Assembly (NCBI GenBank): GCA_037447655.1
Contig: JBBHKE010002052.1
Location: 59,352 to 123,351, forward strand
Length of the DNA: 64,000 nt
From: Zygnema cylindricum
Lineage: Eukaryota; Streptophyta; Zygnematophyceae; Zygnematales; Zygnemataceae
Reading direction: 5' to 3'
Shown here: positions 33,814 to 44,763 of the stretch, piece after piece
How the letters are laid out: each line of letters opens with the position of its first letter
How positions within the stretch are numbered: the stretch's first letter is position 1
Notes under the pieces: generated by a model
Seen by the model: the letters and a program-made list of their open reading frames with translations, nothing else
The model's database searches: none
What the model was told of the DNA's origin: nothing
Made by a program: the position numbers and the translations under genes

Positions 33814-34070
33814 ATTTGAGTGTCGGTCTTCACGATCGCCGCTCCGAGTGTCGTGGAAGTACGAGCAATGGGAGTAGGAGGTATCTCTTTTTCTTTACCC
33901 TTTTCATACACACTATTGTCCCCATCATCTGCCTCCTCTGCTGTAACAACATCTGCCTCTTATGCTGTAACTGATGTTGTTATAGAAAACCTTACTCCAC
34001 CAAACCCTGGTGGAGATCTCTGAGGTGGACGTTTCACTTGTCCACTAATAATACCCCATGTTCGCACTGT
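33814..34070 (-). pseudogene. E4: gag fragment of a diverged copia element
   Basis: On the minus strand the bases read TWGIISGQVKRPP...SPPGFGGVRF, clearly related to WGIVSGRLGRPSSLGIPPGF of E1-E3 but much changed, followed by an acidic stretch and KGKEKEI. It begins without its own start codon and ends at the E3 LTR. A stop (TAA) interrupts it near 33960. Confidence 0.65.
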
Positions 34071-34449
34071 ATTCAACTAGTTCTATGTCGTTCGAAATGT
34101 ATTTCCGTTAATCGGTTTACAAAGTGTAACATAGTTTAAATAGTAATCATACCCTATATTCTTCTATGAACTTCTACGACAGACTGGTTAGAGCTGACGG
34201 CTACGCCCCGCTCTGGCGGTCGGGGGTTCGAGTCCTGTCGGACTCAACCTTTTGTTGAGAGTGACATAAGTCACTCTTCAGTCCTCTTTATTTAGGTGAT
34301 GCAGCCATGGCTTTACTTCTCTCTCTCTCTCTTTCAGTGACTACAACAAGTATAGGGGTTAGAGAGGAAAGGTAAAAGCAGGTTGCCTACTCTTTTTCTT
34401 TTCTTTTAGACCTAAGAAATATCTTATAAATCTAATGATTTTCAGCATT
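34071..34449 (-). mobile_element. E4 partial LTR
   Basis: GCCATGGCTTTACTTC, CAGTGACTACAACAAGTATA, AGACCTAAGAAATA and the end ATTTTCAGCA match the outer third of the E2/E3 LTRs in order and spacing. The inner part of this LTR is missing, so gag and LTR are joined by a deletion. Confidence 0.6.
34177..34253 (+). other. tRNA-like segment in the E4 LTR (best preserved B box)
   Basis: CGACAG at 34177 pairs with CTGTCG at 34235-34240. TGGTTAGAGC is a common D-arm word, GGTTCGAGTCC matches the B-box consensus at every position, and CAACCTTTTG supplies a T4 run. Lengths between the arms are slightly short for a tRNA. Antisense to E4. Confidence 0.65.
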
Positions 34450-37400
34450 AGTAGATTGGAGTTATTAGAGGGAATAAGGACTTAGTAAATTTTGGTAGGG
34501 AGTCACCTCTCTCTTTAAGATTTTGTAAATATTGGCATTTTTACTACCTCATAATTTATCTCCTGGTTTGGAGTTCTAAGAGATTTAGTTCTTAAAGATT
34601 TTTTTTCTACAGACCTATGGGAGTTCAGGCTGCACAACGCTGCAGTCAGATTGTCAGCTTGTTTGCTTGGGCAGTAGTGGATGCCATTTAAAGTGGGTTA
34701 GCTAACAACTGTCCAGAGGCTTCCTAAATTGTGTAGTCCAATGGAGGACACAAAATTACACTACTCTTATTTAGCAACAATTTAATTAGATGACATAAAT
34801 CTTTCCATCTTGTTTCTTTGACTACTCTTATTGCAGTTTCTACTCAAGATTCATTTAAATCTTTATCTTTAGATTTCCTTGACATTTGGATATGACTGTG
34901 TCTTCCTGTCTACTTTTTCCTTTCTACTTTAGAGTTTCAGTTTCTAGTTTTCCATTCTATAAAATTGAAATCTGACCTAACTTTGACATTGGAACTTAAA
35001 TGGTTTGAAGCTAATCTCTTTGTTTTTCCTCCTATCACGCCTTCCGTTGTGCTTGGAGTTCTCTCTAGTGTCATCTGTGGGTTTTCTCCTCAATTCTGCT
35101 CCCATTGACTTCGAACTCCCTCTTACCACTTGGTAAGATTGTCCCTTTCCTTCAGTGTCTACAATTCGTTTTTGCTTTTGTTGCATGGTGCCCACGCACT
35201 GTGAGCCGGAGAGTGAGAGTTTTGTAAGTTCCTCACTGATGTATTGATAGGCACTGATTTTTGAATCTGGTTAGCGCTTTCCTTTTTTACTAGGTCTTTT
35301 TCGTTTTTTGACCTCTCCCCTCTTTCTCTCATATTTGCAGATTTTGCCTTTTTCATGGCGGCAGGAGTTCCTCTTGGAAGTGGAACTCCTTCGGATTGGC
35401 CTTTGGGAGGGGACTTGATAAGGTTTATTCCATTGTCTCCTCTTTAGCTGAATACACTCATGCATCAGCAGGCTAGATATCTGAAAGTTCTTCGATTTTG
35501 ATTAAAATGTCTCCTGTTCATTTTCTTTCAAAATTTCTTTCTCCAAGAGTTCCTTTTCTGAGCTTCTGTTTTTGTCTTTCCCAGATTCGGCGTTATTCGT
35601 TCGTGGTCTTTTGATCTTTGACCTGTTGGTGGTAAAGCCAACACCTTTTGTGAGGATCGTGAGCTAGGGAATCATCTTATGCAACATTTGGACTCATTGG
35701 AATTCTTCTTCGAATCTCTTTCACGATGTAAGCTTCTCAAAGTAGGTCCTCTCTTGTACCTCTATGACTCCCATTGCTGCTATTACTCCCAGTGCTGATG
35801 AATGCACTCCAAGCTTTGGAGTTTTTTTTTCCTTGGGTTAAACTTAAGGAATTTTCTCGGTTGGTCTCCTTACTAGTCCGTGCGCTAGATCTCTCCCTCC
35901 AAATTTTGAAATTTGTACACTTCTCCTCTTTTGGCCTCCTTTGTTTTCTCTACCTTGGTGACTCAAGATCTGACCCACTTGAATTCTACCTTGCAGGTTG
36001 GCCCTTCTGTCCTCTTCGCTTAGTCCATGTGAACATTAGATGGTTCATATGACCGTTTGTAGCCCGGTGACTACTTTTGACATCATAACTCCTCTACGCT
36101 TTTCCTTAGTCTAGGATCTCTGTGCTTGGTGAGTTCTATGACCTCTAGTGGTGAGGGTTTAATGTGCTTACTGTCTGCCATTTGAATCTAATATACCTGC
36201 CCTAATGTCTCCCAATGCAAGTTGTTTTAAAAAACTAAATTTTGACCTCTTTGTTCAGACTTTTTGTTTTCTACTTACTTGACTAACTTCTTGCTTTGTC
36301 TTTGCTTCAATTTCACTACTGTGTTTGCACTTTCACCAACTTTTGATTTTCTTTATGTTCACTAACATAGTCTCAAGTTTTGTTGCTTGGTCTCTCTATG
36401 TTTGACAGGTTTTCCCATTCACAACCCTTAGATTCCTTCTCGGGATCTGTCGACATTTGTGGTGAAGATGTGGGCGGTTGGATCTGTTTTTTTGGACGCA
36501 TGGGGCAATCTGGTTTCTGTCACTCGATGACAAAGGATCCTTGGTAAGCTTTTTCTCTCCTTTAAACAACCTTTCCTCCGACTCTTTCTTTGCTTGTCAT
36601 TGCAAAATGACACTCCTAAGTGTGACCCCACTTTCCATGAGTTTCTTAAGATTGGGCCAACTTTTCTGTTTATTGACGTTGTCTTGAACTTTCTGCCTCC
36701 TGTTTGAAATTTTTTCTGCGCCGTTTCATCTTTCTTGGAGTTTTCGACTTCTGCAAAGTTGTAGCGTCGTTGCTGCTGCGGCTGTGCTGCTAATCTGGGC
36801 TTGTCCTCTGATCTCTGCATCCCTTTTCTGGTAAGCCATGATTAGTGACTCTGCAATAAACCCATCCCTCCCACCCTCGCTTTCCTCACTAGTTGTGAAT
36901 TTGATTGCTTTGATCTAGTTGATGTAGTTTTGCCTGGAGTCCTTAGGTCTAGTCCATTCTCGTTGTTGTGTGGGCGAGTCCTATCGGTCAACTTCGTCTT
37001 CTTTGCTTAGATTTTTTGTGACCGTCTCATAATCTCCCCTCCTTGCATGCGTGGTGAGGCACCTCGATGCATGCCGTGAGACTCCCCTCCTCATGGTGGA
37101 GGTGTCTCTCCTCTCTGGTTGTGTCACTTGCGGATTTTTGACCCCTTTTGATTCTCCTTGTTCACTTGCAACAGGTGCATTGGTGAAGTCCATCGGGTCC
37201 TTATCGCTGAGTGACTCTAATTTGGTGTTTGTCCTCGAATCTTGCCAACTCCTCACTTGCTGAACTCAATGACAACTTCCTCGGATCTCCGTTGAAGCTT
37301 GGTAAGTTGCTCTATGAAACTTCATCCAGGAAGGATAGGATTAGAAGTGTGATCTTTGTATCCATTTGGGAGGTCGATGCCTATTGCATCAGCTTCAATT

Positions 37401-38450
37401 TGACTAGAGTAGTGGCGGATATCATTGCTTAGCGGAGTTCTGCGTTGGTATCTTGTTGTCATCAGAGTTCTTAAAATCTCTACCTTCACAGCTACTCCCA
37501 CTTTTGATTCTCTGTCTGCAAGTCCTCTTCCCTTTTGGATCTCCATTATCCCCTCTACATTTTGTATGTCTGAGGCCAACTTTCTCTCTCTCTCTCTCTC
37601 AACATCTGATCCCCTCTTTCTTCTCTTGACTCAGTTTCATCGGAGTCGTTCCACATATTTGCAGGACTCTTCTCGGCTCAGCTCCCTATTAACTAGCTAT
37701 ACTTAGAATTTGGTTAGGCTAGGGGCTGTGGGCCCAAAACATGAAAGTTTTACAAGGTCATATAGGTTAGTGCGCACTTGGCCTATAAACACATATAGTC
37801 TAACACTGCGAAACTTAGCCTTTGAGAATCACTAAGTAGATAGCAATGGGAGAAGCATAGAAGCAAATCATTAGAATAGACAGGTTTGAGCAGCTTAGGA
37901 AATGTAGTTATAGTCAAGGGGTCACAAGGCGTAATCCGAAGTGAGCCCCGGTTGGAATACAAATTGTTCCTAGGGACTAACTCTAATTAAGCTGCATTCT
38001 CTTTCCTTATGTTCTAAGAAGAGATCCTAATAAAGAATGTACAAAGATTTCTTCATCAAATAAAGTTGATGCTTTCTATGAATCCTGAAAGTATTCTGAG
38101 AGAGTGTGATCTGCATGTGATGATTTGCAAGATTTCCATGAGATGATGTTTTAAAGTGCTCTGATGCACTTTATGCCTTTTTATATGTAATCTTGTGATG
38201 AACTGAATGAATGAGTGGTGCAATGAGAATTTGCCATTTGTCTTCTTCCACCAAAATATGCCGCTCTTTGTTCTTGACACAATTTGTACTCAAAATAAAG
38301 GTTGGCGGAATCATCGTCAGATTCCGTCCAATTCGATTCGTCGCGTCACGTCACGTCACAAAATAAGTGAATCGGTAGAAATCTGCCTGTACAAGTGAAT
38401 CCTTGCCGGTACAAGCAAATCGCCAAAGATCGCACCAAAAACCAACATCA
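34450..38450. other. 4 kb of unresolved sequence, possibly decayed minus-strand coding
   Basis: No recognisable domain. The plus strand is T/C-rich with scattered short frames. On the minus strand several frames of 60-130 residues are hydrophilic and rich in K, R, E, Q and S (35159-35465, 36428-36820, 36981-37256, 37322-37579), as expected for an eroded low-complexity protein or a retroelement gag. They share no frame and show no motif. No LTR pair, TIR or tandem array was found. Confidence 0.35.
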
Positions 38451-38469
38451 ATAACGCTAATGGCGACTA

Positions 38470-39260
38470 TGAAGCAATATCAAGCAAAGTTCAAATACCT
38501 TTCAAAGGTCCTCAACTAAACGCTCAATTTTTGGAACATACAATAATTGATTTTTTTTTTTTTTCAATGGCATCATTCACTTTCCATGATATTTTTAGAA
38601 AAATATTAAGGGAGAGAAAAGTACTCATTTTTATTTCAAGTAGCGATGTATGTTAAAGAAGTTTTTTTTGATAATCGATAAAGCTTTTTTTGATAATCGA
38701 TATCTACTATTTTAGAATTATAATATTCAGTATATGGAATTGATATCTTATAGCCCCGATAATCATAATATCAACAATATAGACATCCATACTGTTCTCT
38801 TTCTTAAACTTACTACACTATATTATGTTTATCCGTACATCCACTATAATCTACAAAGATCATAGTATGCTTAAAAATATAAAAAGGTTCGTCAAGCTTT
38901 AAAATAATATAGGTCGTTTGATTATCGTCGATAATCACGATTTCAATATTCTTCTTCAAAATCGACGAGTACCGGTGTATGAACTTTTCGAAATTTTAAA
39001 AATTCTTAAAATCACAATATATCTCTACAATTTCAGCTTTACAATTTCGACTGATATACATCTCTCATCTCCAAGTAGCTACAAATTTAAGAACAAAAGA
39101 TATACATTTTGGCAGATGCTGCATTGAATTTATTGTCAAGTTATCAACTTCTTCATTATGGCAGCGTTTAAAATATGAGAATTGCCTTCTGTTACTTTTT
39201 TTAAGATATAAAACAGTTCACTCAGTAAAGTTTTTTTCATCAACTTTATTTATACTCACG
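38470..39260 (+). repeat. Repeat A, forward copy
   Basis: The reverse complement of this block occurs at 47160-47960. Matching words include ATTGAT...CAATGGCATCATT against AATGATGCCATTG, TATAGCCCCGATAAT against ATTATCGGGGCTATGA, and ATCAACTTTATT against AATAAAGTTGAT. It is AT-rich and non-coding. Confidence 0.7.
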
Positions 39261-39932
39261 CCGAACAAAAAACATTTCATATATATTAGTAATAATAAAA
39301 ATAATAAATTACAATGATAGTAATAACAATTTCAATAATAAGCTTTATCAAGAAAACAGGATGGTAAAGACAAGCATATTACTATTTGTTAAAATACAAA
39401 AATTGAAAAAAAAACACCTATTTTATAAGTGTACATGAACATAGTTTTCTCCAGTCTTAAGTCACAACAACTTACGATGTTCGACTTGCTGATAACTTGT
39501 TGATTTTTTTTTATTTTTTTTTTGTGGTGCAGCAGGCAATTTGCAAGGTTGGACAGCCCTTCTTAAATGACAAACTTAGAAGATTAAAACGACTTCTGAG
39601 ATCTATCTCTAGAATTTAGTCCTCCCGCTAAACCTCCCTTTGAGCCTAGGTCTTTCAAATCTAGGCAAAACTGTGCATTTCAACAGTATTTAGATCTAAA
39701 ATTAGGCAAACTGAGGTTCATAGAACGGCCTACATTCAGTTTAAAAACAAACTACTCATTAAAAATTCCCCAAAGAAGTTCAAAACTGAAATTGCTACTC
39801 AACGAATGCTGAATGAAAATGAAAGAGAAAAGGAAGAAGAGGAAGAAAAAGAAAAAGGAATACAAAAAACGAAGGACGGAACAGAAATATTACGGTTCTC
39901 GAAAAAACGCAGATTCCCACTCGACGTTATCA

Positions 39933-40167
39933 TCAACGATCACTACAGTAACCACAGTACTCCTCAACCAATTTGTGACTCCATAACATGCTATCATCCG
40001 TTCCCTTCTCTCCCACCTTCCACTCTTTACTCCCTCCCTCCTCCCCTTCCCACAACGGGAAGGGGACATCGTTTTCATCCTCATTCCCACGACGGTGATC
40101 CATGCGAGAATCGGCGTTGTTGGTTCCGTATCTGTTGCCGTATCCGTTGTGTCGCTCTTGCTCTCGT
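39933..40167 (-). pseudogene. Copy of the coiled-coil gene's terminal exon
   Basis: Starts after the acceptor CTGTAACACAG at 40168 and reads open for 78 codons to TGA 39933-39935. The start (EQERHNGYGNRYG) and middle (LWEGEEGGSKEWKVGEKG) match the terminal exon at 48557-48926. It lacks 47 codons between (a 141-bp in-frame deletion), and its last residues differ through an indel. No upstream coiled-coil exons are found beside it, so I regard it as a captured fragment. Confidence 0.65.
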
Positions 40168-40218
40168 CTGTGTTACAGAAACGCATGCAGGTAAAGGAAT
40201 AGAAATGAGTAAACGATC

Positions 40219-40276
40219 TCTTCCTCTCTCTCTCGATCTCTCTCTCTCTCTGTCTCTCTCCCTCTCTCTCTCTCCT
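40219..40276. repeat. Interrupted CT microsatellite
   Basis: Imperfect (CT)n, the counterpart of the longer tract at 48982-49053 in the second copy of repeat B. Confidence 0.85.
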
Positions 40277-40480
40277 TATCATTTATTATACGCAAGAATA
40301 ATAATCACAATACAAAAAAGAACAGAAAATGATATGTACTATCATTACAAATGAATAACAATAAACAAATGATACAATAATTTTGATAAGAAATATAAAT
40401 GTATACAGAAAAAATTATGTCAGCGAACCCTTTCTTCTTTTCTTCGTTTTATCAGAGGACAAGAAATATAATTTATTTCA

Positions 40481-41100
40481 TAATAAAAACTGAACAGAAA
40501 GCCAGGAAAGTGCTTGTAAACTAAGTATTTGTGCGAACTAAGTATTTTTACGAAAAGGAAACCTACCCTTTAAAACGCTACAGTACTTTGTCAATATAGA
40601 GTGCCTTTTTTCGAAGGTTTTGTTAAAAAAAATGGACCAAGTTTCTGGAAAAAAAATAACATTTTCGTGGTCTGTATGGAGCCGAGCTTCACTAACTCTT
40701 TCTCATAGTCTCAAAGACTTGTGACGTGACTTGCAAATCCATGGCTCCTCGGCTACGGCTACTTTCAGTAAAGACGATGAAAGAGACTTGAAGCTTTTTT
40801 TTTGTTTTTTTGGTTAGTTTTTGTCACGTCTTTTCTGTCGGCCAATAACTGCCTTAGGCACATGAGAATTAGTCATACGGTATTATAGAATTCAGATTCT
40901 ATTGTTTTTACTGTAAAATATTTGAAGTTTAATCGAGGATACTGCCAAGAAATTCCCTTTAGGATCTGAAAGTTATTTGGCCTTAGAAGGATAGAGAGAG
41001 AGGCAGGGAGAAGGAGTGAGAGAGGGAGGAGAGGGTGAGAGAGGGAGAGAAAGCGAGAGATCTGCAGACCAACCTGCAACTTCTGGAATAGTGAAATCCA
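40481..41100. other. Intergenic DNA, no gene seen
   Basis: Unique-looking AT-rich DNA with a short GAGAGAGG-rich patch at 40990-41060. No credible frame. Confidence 0.5.
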
Positions 41101-41175
41101 GTTCAGTCGCAATTTCAGTCGCAAATTCAGTTCAGTCGCAAATTCAGTTCAGTCGCAGTTTCAGTTTCAGCTCAG
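41101..41175 (+). repeat. TTCAGTCGCAA minisatellite
   Basis: About six units of 11-17 bp built on TTCAGTCGCAAA and TTCAG. Too short and irregular to be functional on sequence grounds. Confidence 0.75.
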
Positions 41176-42157
41176 TTTTAGTTCTGGCACTTTTTTTCCA
41201 TAAATACTCAACAGCATATGAAATGAATAACCAGCTGGTCTCCTCAGCTGCTGCTGGAATCTCCCTTGTATCCGAACTATCGGAAGTTTTTACTTCTGTT
41301 AAAAAAAATCATAATAAATCTGGAACATCAGAATGTTATGTGTTTACTGTACTTCTTTGTGAATTTCTGCAATTTGCTGCTTTCTTGTGCATAACTTGAG
41401 TCCTTTATTGAATTTCTTATTGCGTAATTATTCTATTTTTCACTGTTCTGTTCAATTTTCTAGTAATCTGCTCATTACATGACTTAATTTGTATTACTAA
41501 CAATGTTTTACTTCAGAAAATTGAAAAACACATAATTGAAGCTCCCATGGCGAATACGCGGATGTCAAAACCTCCAAAACTTGATACAACATATTCGATG
41601 CATACAATATTGAACTTGTAACGCTCGACGCCTTGTACTTATGAGATATAATGCCAAGTATTAGAGAAAAAGTTAAAAGAGATTCTACACAACCAACACT
41701 TATTAGTGACATCGCCTGAGACTATTGTGCCAAAAACAATTAACAGATTTAAAAACATACCCACATTGCTTCAACTTCTCACGACTATGCTTCTCTACAT
41801 TCATCAGCTATAAAGAGGACAAATTAATATGAAAAAAAATAAATCAGGCTATGGATTCAGCACAGAGAAATTTACATCTTCACATGTCAAAAATCGCTTT
41901 GTCACACCACTGAGAGTTGTATTGAGTATTGCATCTCACCATAGAACACATTGAATCCACATATTGACTAAGTGGAAAAGTCAACTACGTTGAACAGAAT
42001 CGCTAATCTCACTATATGATGCATACTAATTTTAACACTATATGGACACCATAACTACTGGAGTTTTTAACCGCAAGCTCTCACGAGATTTCTCATTCAA
42101 TTTACATAAGTACAAAGTTTAACCCGCTACTTTCATCCACTTCGAGACCCTCAAAAC
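41176..42157. other. Intergenic DNA downstream of the F-box pseudogene
   Basis: AT-rich, with no domain, RNA gene or notable repeat recognised. Confidence 0.5.
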
Positions 42158-43501
42158 TCATAAATGTTTAGGGTTTAACTCTTCCTCTAACAAAAAACTA
42201 CGAACCCGATATGAAACAAACAAAATCGAATCTCGTGGATGCCTGAAAATAACATTCGGAAACAACTTTTTCAATCTCCTAACTTTCGCTAAAAAACCAG
42301 ACAAATATGGTGCATCAATTGTTGTGTTAGAGAAGCAAAAAGACACTTCTTGTAGAGAAGGACAAGATGAGAGCCACTCGTGCAACTCCAAATATTGTTC
42401 ATTCAAACGCCTCTGACAATTTCCCAACGTTGTTGTTTCCCTGGTTAAATGATCTAAAATTACCCACCTTTCATTGAGATTTTCCACCGTCAACGCTTTT
42501 AGATATGGAAGCTTGAATGTATTCTTGGTACTTATGACTTTCTCCTTGATATGAGGTAAAAGCCTCAATGATCCGGCAACCAAAGTTTTTAGAGTGTCTA
42601 CGCTTTTCTGAAACAAGGTGTAAATAAGATCATCGGCATCGTTTTTTTAACGGTCAAACGCGAGATTCCCTTGAAATATGCCGGGAGCTCCAGGTGAAGA
42701 TCCTCCAAAATGTTCGGTAATTGTTCAATATAAAGACTTTTCGAACATAAAGACTTTTCGAACAGTCGCCGGATTTTATGATTAACTCTCTTTCGGGCAG
42801 GCCACAGAGCTCGAGAGAAGTTAGTTTCGGACAGTCGACAAGAACTGAGGGACACATTTCTCCTCTAAAAAAGAGCGATTTCAAATTTTGATGCTGAATC
42901 GTTACACTTATCTTAGGCAGTTTCTTAGGAGAATGTATGCGACGATCCAAGAGTTCACGATTAGGAAACCTCTCTAAGAGCAAATACAAACCCTCCATTT
43001 CCATGAACATGTGCCTTATTATTGCTTGACACTTGGCAACGACCACTTTTCTGTCCAGTCAACTGGGCATCCGAATGGTAATCTCAAGGTAACTGAATCA
43101 ATCGTTAAGCTTTCAAGACAATGAAACAGCGACAGGGCTTCTATATGCCGCAGATAACCGCCGGCAAAAGACAAGTGAGTCAATGATCGTCCAATCACTT
43201 TCGACCATCGCACTATAACATTCTCCTCAAAATAACCATCGACAAAAATCTCCTCTGCGTAAGGTGTCATCTTCACAATCTTCATGTACTTATCTTCCAA
43301 AGTCTCTTCCCAACGCATTGGGAGACAAAGTCGAGTAACTCGTCTTACTCCGGCTTCAAAAGTTTTGCAGACAAGAGAATATTTGACCAGCTCGAAAGCG
43401 CGTTTCTCTCGAGTGGCCGAAGTGAAGATCTTCGCGAGAATATCAGCGGGAAGCGACAAAATAGCGGTGACGTGTAACTCCATGTTGCTGCCGGACGCCA
43501 T
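42158..43501 (-). pseudogene. F-box/LRR protein gene, three frameshifts
   Basis: ATG 43501 opens MASGSNMELHV followed by an F-box (ILSLPADILAKIFTSA...FELVKYSLVCKTF, residues about 13-50), then leucine-rich segments (SLTHLSFAGGYLRHIEALSL; LTSLELCGLPERELIIKSGD; LPYLKALTVENLNE; SLQEVSFCF) to a stop at 42158, about 445 residues. Three lesions break it: a frame change near 43025, a perfect 17-bp tandem duplication at 42731-42764, and a 7-base A-run at 42642-42648 one base short of the open frame. F-box/LRR proteins are SCF ubiquitin-ligase adaptors. The high residual similarity between frames suggests recent loss. Confidence 0.8.
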
Positions 43502-43578
43502 GGCATGGGCAGAATCGTGGTGAGAGAGACGATGGCGTTTCGCTTCAAAATTGAATATTGGACGCAGCCAATGCTTCG

Positions 43579-43672
43579 GAAACCCTAAGTCTGAAACCCT
43601 AAGTCTGTAACCCTGAGTCTGTAACCCTGAGTCTGTAGCCCTAAGTTTGTAACCCTAAGGCTGAAATCCTAA
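43579..43672 (+). repeat. Telo-box minisatellite upstream of the F-box pseudogene
   Basis: Seven degenerate 15-bp units AACCCTAAGTCTGTA, 80-170 bp upstream of the F-box start codon. AAACCCTAA is the plant telo-box, a promoter element in many translation-related plant genes. Here the array could equally be an interstitial telomere-derived minisatellite. Confidence 0.8.
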
Positions 43673-43900
43673 TATTAAGACATTCACTTGCCAAGCCTGT
43701 ATGCAAAATCCATATGCCGTACATCTGATTCTGAAATCATAATCATTTAGTGTGGGTCGCCGGATGTTTCAATTCGTAGGCGGTTCCTTTTCAGAGGCTG
43801 CAAGAAACTGGCGTTTCAAAACAAACGTTTGAGAAGAAGTGGAACAAGAATTAGGGTTTCCCTGCATATTCGGGAAAACGACAGAAGAAGGTACACAAGG

Positions 43901-44113
43901 TACAGTACACCGTGAATCGTTATTAGCGTATAGAAATTATTAGTGTAATGAAAAAATTAGCGTCATTTATTCTAATTTAGCTCCTGGAGACGTGGCAGAT
44001 TATGGTCCACGTCCTTAAATAGTGTAATTTATTGTGTTTAAGGTATGAATGTCAAAATTTTGGGGTGCCGATATAGCGTACATAAGGCTAATAACGATTC
44101 ACGGTGTACTGTA
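43901..44113. mobile_element. MITE with 25-bp perfect TIRs and TA flanks
   Basis: CAGTACACCGTGAATCG... at 43903-43927 is the exact reverse complement of 44087-44111, and both ends are bounded by TA. A TA duplication with CAGT-type ends is typical of Tc1/mariner/pogo-type elements. At 209 bp it has no coding capacity. A related 208-bp element lies at 45495-45702. Confidence 0.8.
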
Positions 44114-44640
44114 TTGCTCGTCACGTCATTTACGGGGAAGGCAAGTGGAGGTAAGAGAAGGAGCGATGTGGTACAGAAAACTGCACGATGTTGTCAAAAA
44201 AGGAAATTTAACTGTACGAATACGAGGATGATTGGCCAGTATTGCCTAATACTATATGGGTTTTAAACCCAAAAATGTAGAATTCTGTAAAAAAGTACAT
44301 TTGCTTGTACGATTAAGGTTCATTGGCCAGTGTTGCCAATACTATATTGGAGTATAAACTCAGTACGATTCTTGATTCCACGTCTGCTTTGGGAAATCCT
44401 ACAGGTGACAACCTAACTGCGAAACCCTAATTGTGGAACCCTAGTACTGAAACTTTAGGGTGAACTTCCATTAGAGGAAAAGTGGTGTTGTTTACTGGAT
44501 GCCGTACACTTTCGTACATATTCGTACAATTTTTATTTTTTTGTCAGATGAAACATTTTGAAACATGTTTACTGGATCGCTCCAACATTATAGGCGTAAT
44601 TATCGACCGTTGGATTTTAAGCTTTTCTAGATTCGCGAAG
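44114..44640. other. Intergenic DNA with a two-unit repeat
   Basis: The phrase ATTGGCCAGTRTTGCC...AATACTATAT occurs at 44231 and 44322 (period 91 bp). Nothing else recognised. Confidence 0.6.
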
Positions 44641-44655
44641 CAATTGCGCACGTCA

Positions 44656-44704
44656 TCCAGTGTGAAGATACTCTCCTCGCCGAGGAGAGTATCTTCACAC
44701 TGGA
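44656..44704. repeat. Perfect palindrome 1 (24-bp arms, 1-nt centre)
   Basis: TCCAGTGTGAAGATACTCTC... (44656-44679) is followed by one C and then its exact reverse complement (44681-44704). Confidence 0.95.
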
Positions 44705-44706
44705 CG

Positions 44707-44763
44707 ATCGCGCACATCGTCCAGTTTGAAGAGAGTCTCTTCAAACTGGACGATGTGCGCGAT
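44707..44763. repeat. Perfect palindrome 2 (28-bp arms, 1-nt centre)
   Basis: ATCGCGCACATCGTCCAGTT... (44707-44734) is followed by one G and its exact reverse complement (44736-44763). Its core GTCCAGTTTGAAGA resembles TCCAGTGTGAAGA of palindrome 1, and CCTGGACGATGTGCAC repeats once more just downstream. Confidence 0.95.

Larger units (their letters stand above)
39340..40480 (+). repeat. Repeat B, first copy (duplicated 3' end of the coiled-coil gene)
   Basis: Matches 47965-49290 in the same orientation over its whole length, e.g. GAGCCTAGGTCTTTCAAATC, TTGTGCATTTCAACAGTATT-type and TTTAGATCTAAAATT. It contains a copy of the terminal exon of the gene at 48557-56079, plus its intron-side CT tract. 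Repeat A lies beside it in both places but in opposite orientation. Confidence 0.8.

Noticed and set aside
34177-34253. Plastid or nuclear tRNA insertion independent of the LTR
   Set aside because: The same position in all related LTRs holds a homologous segment, so it belongs to the LTR.
40273-40282. CT-rich tract as a promoter of repeat B
   Set aside because: A simple microsatellite located in the intron of the gene copy; nothing else supports a promoter.
42158-43501. Introns in the F-box gene
   Set aside because: The frame changes coincide with a tandem duplication and an A-run and no GT-AG pair of intron size is present.
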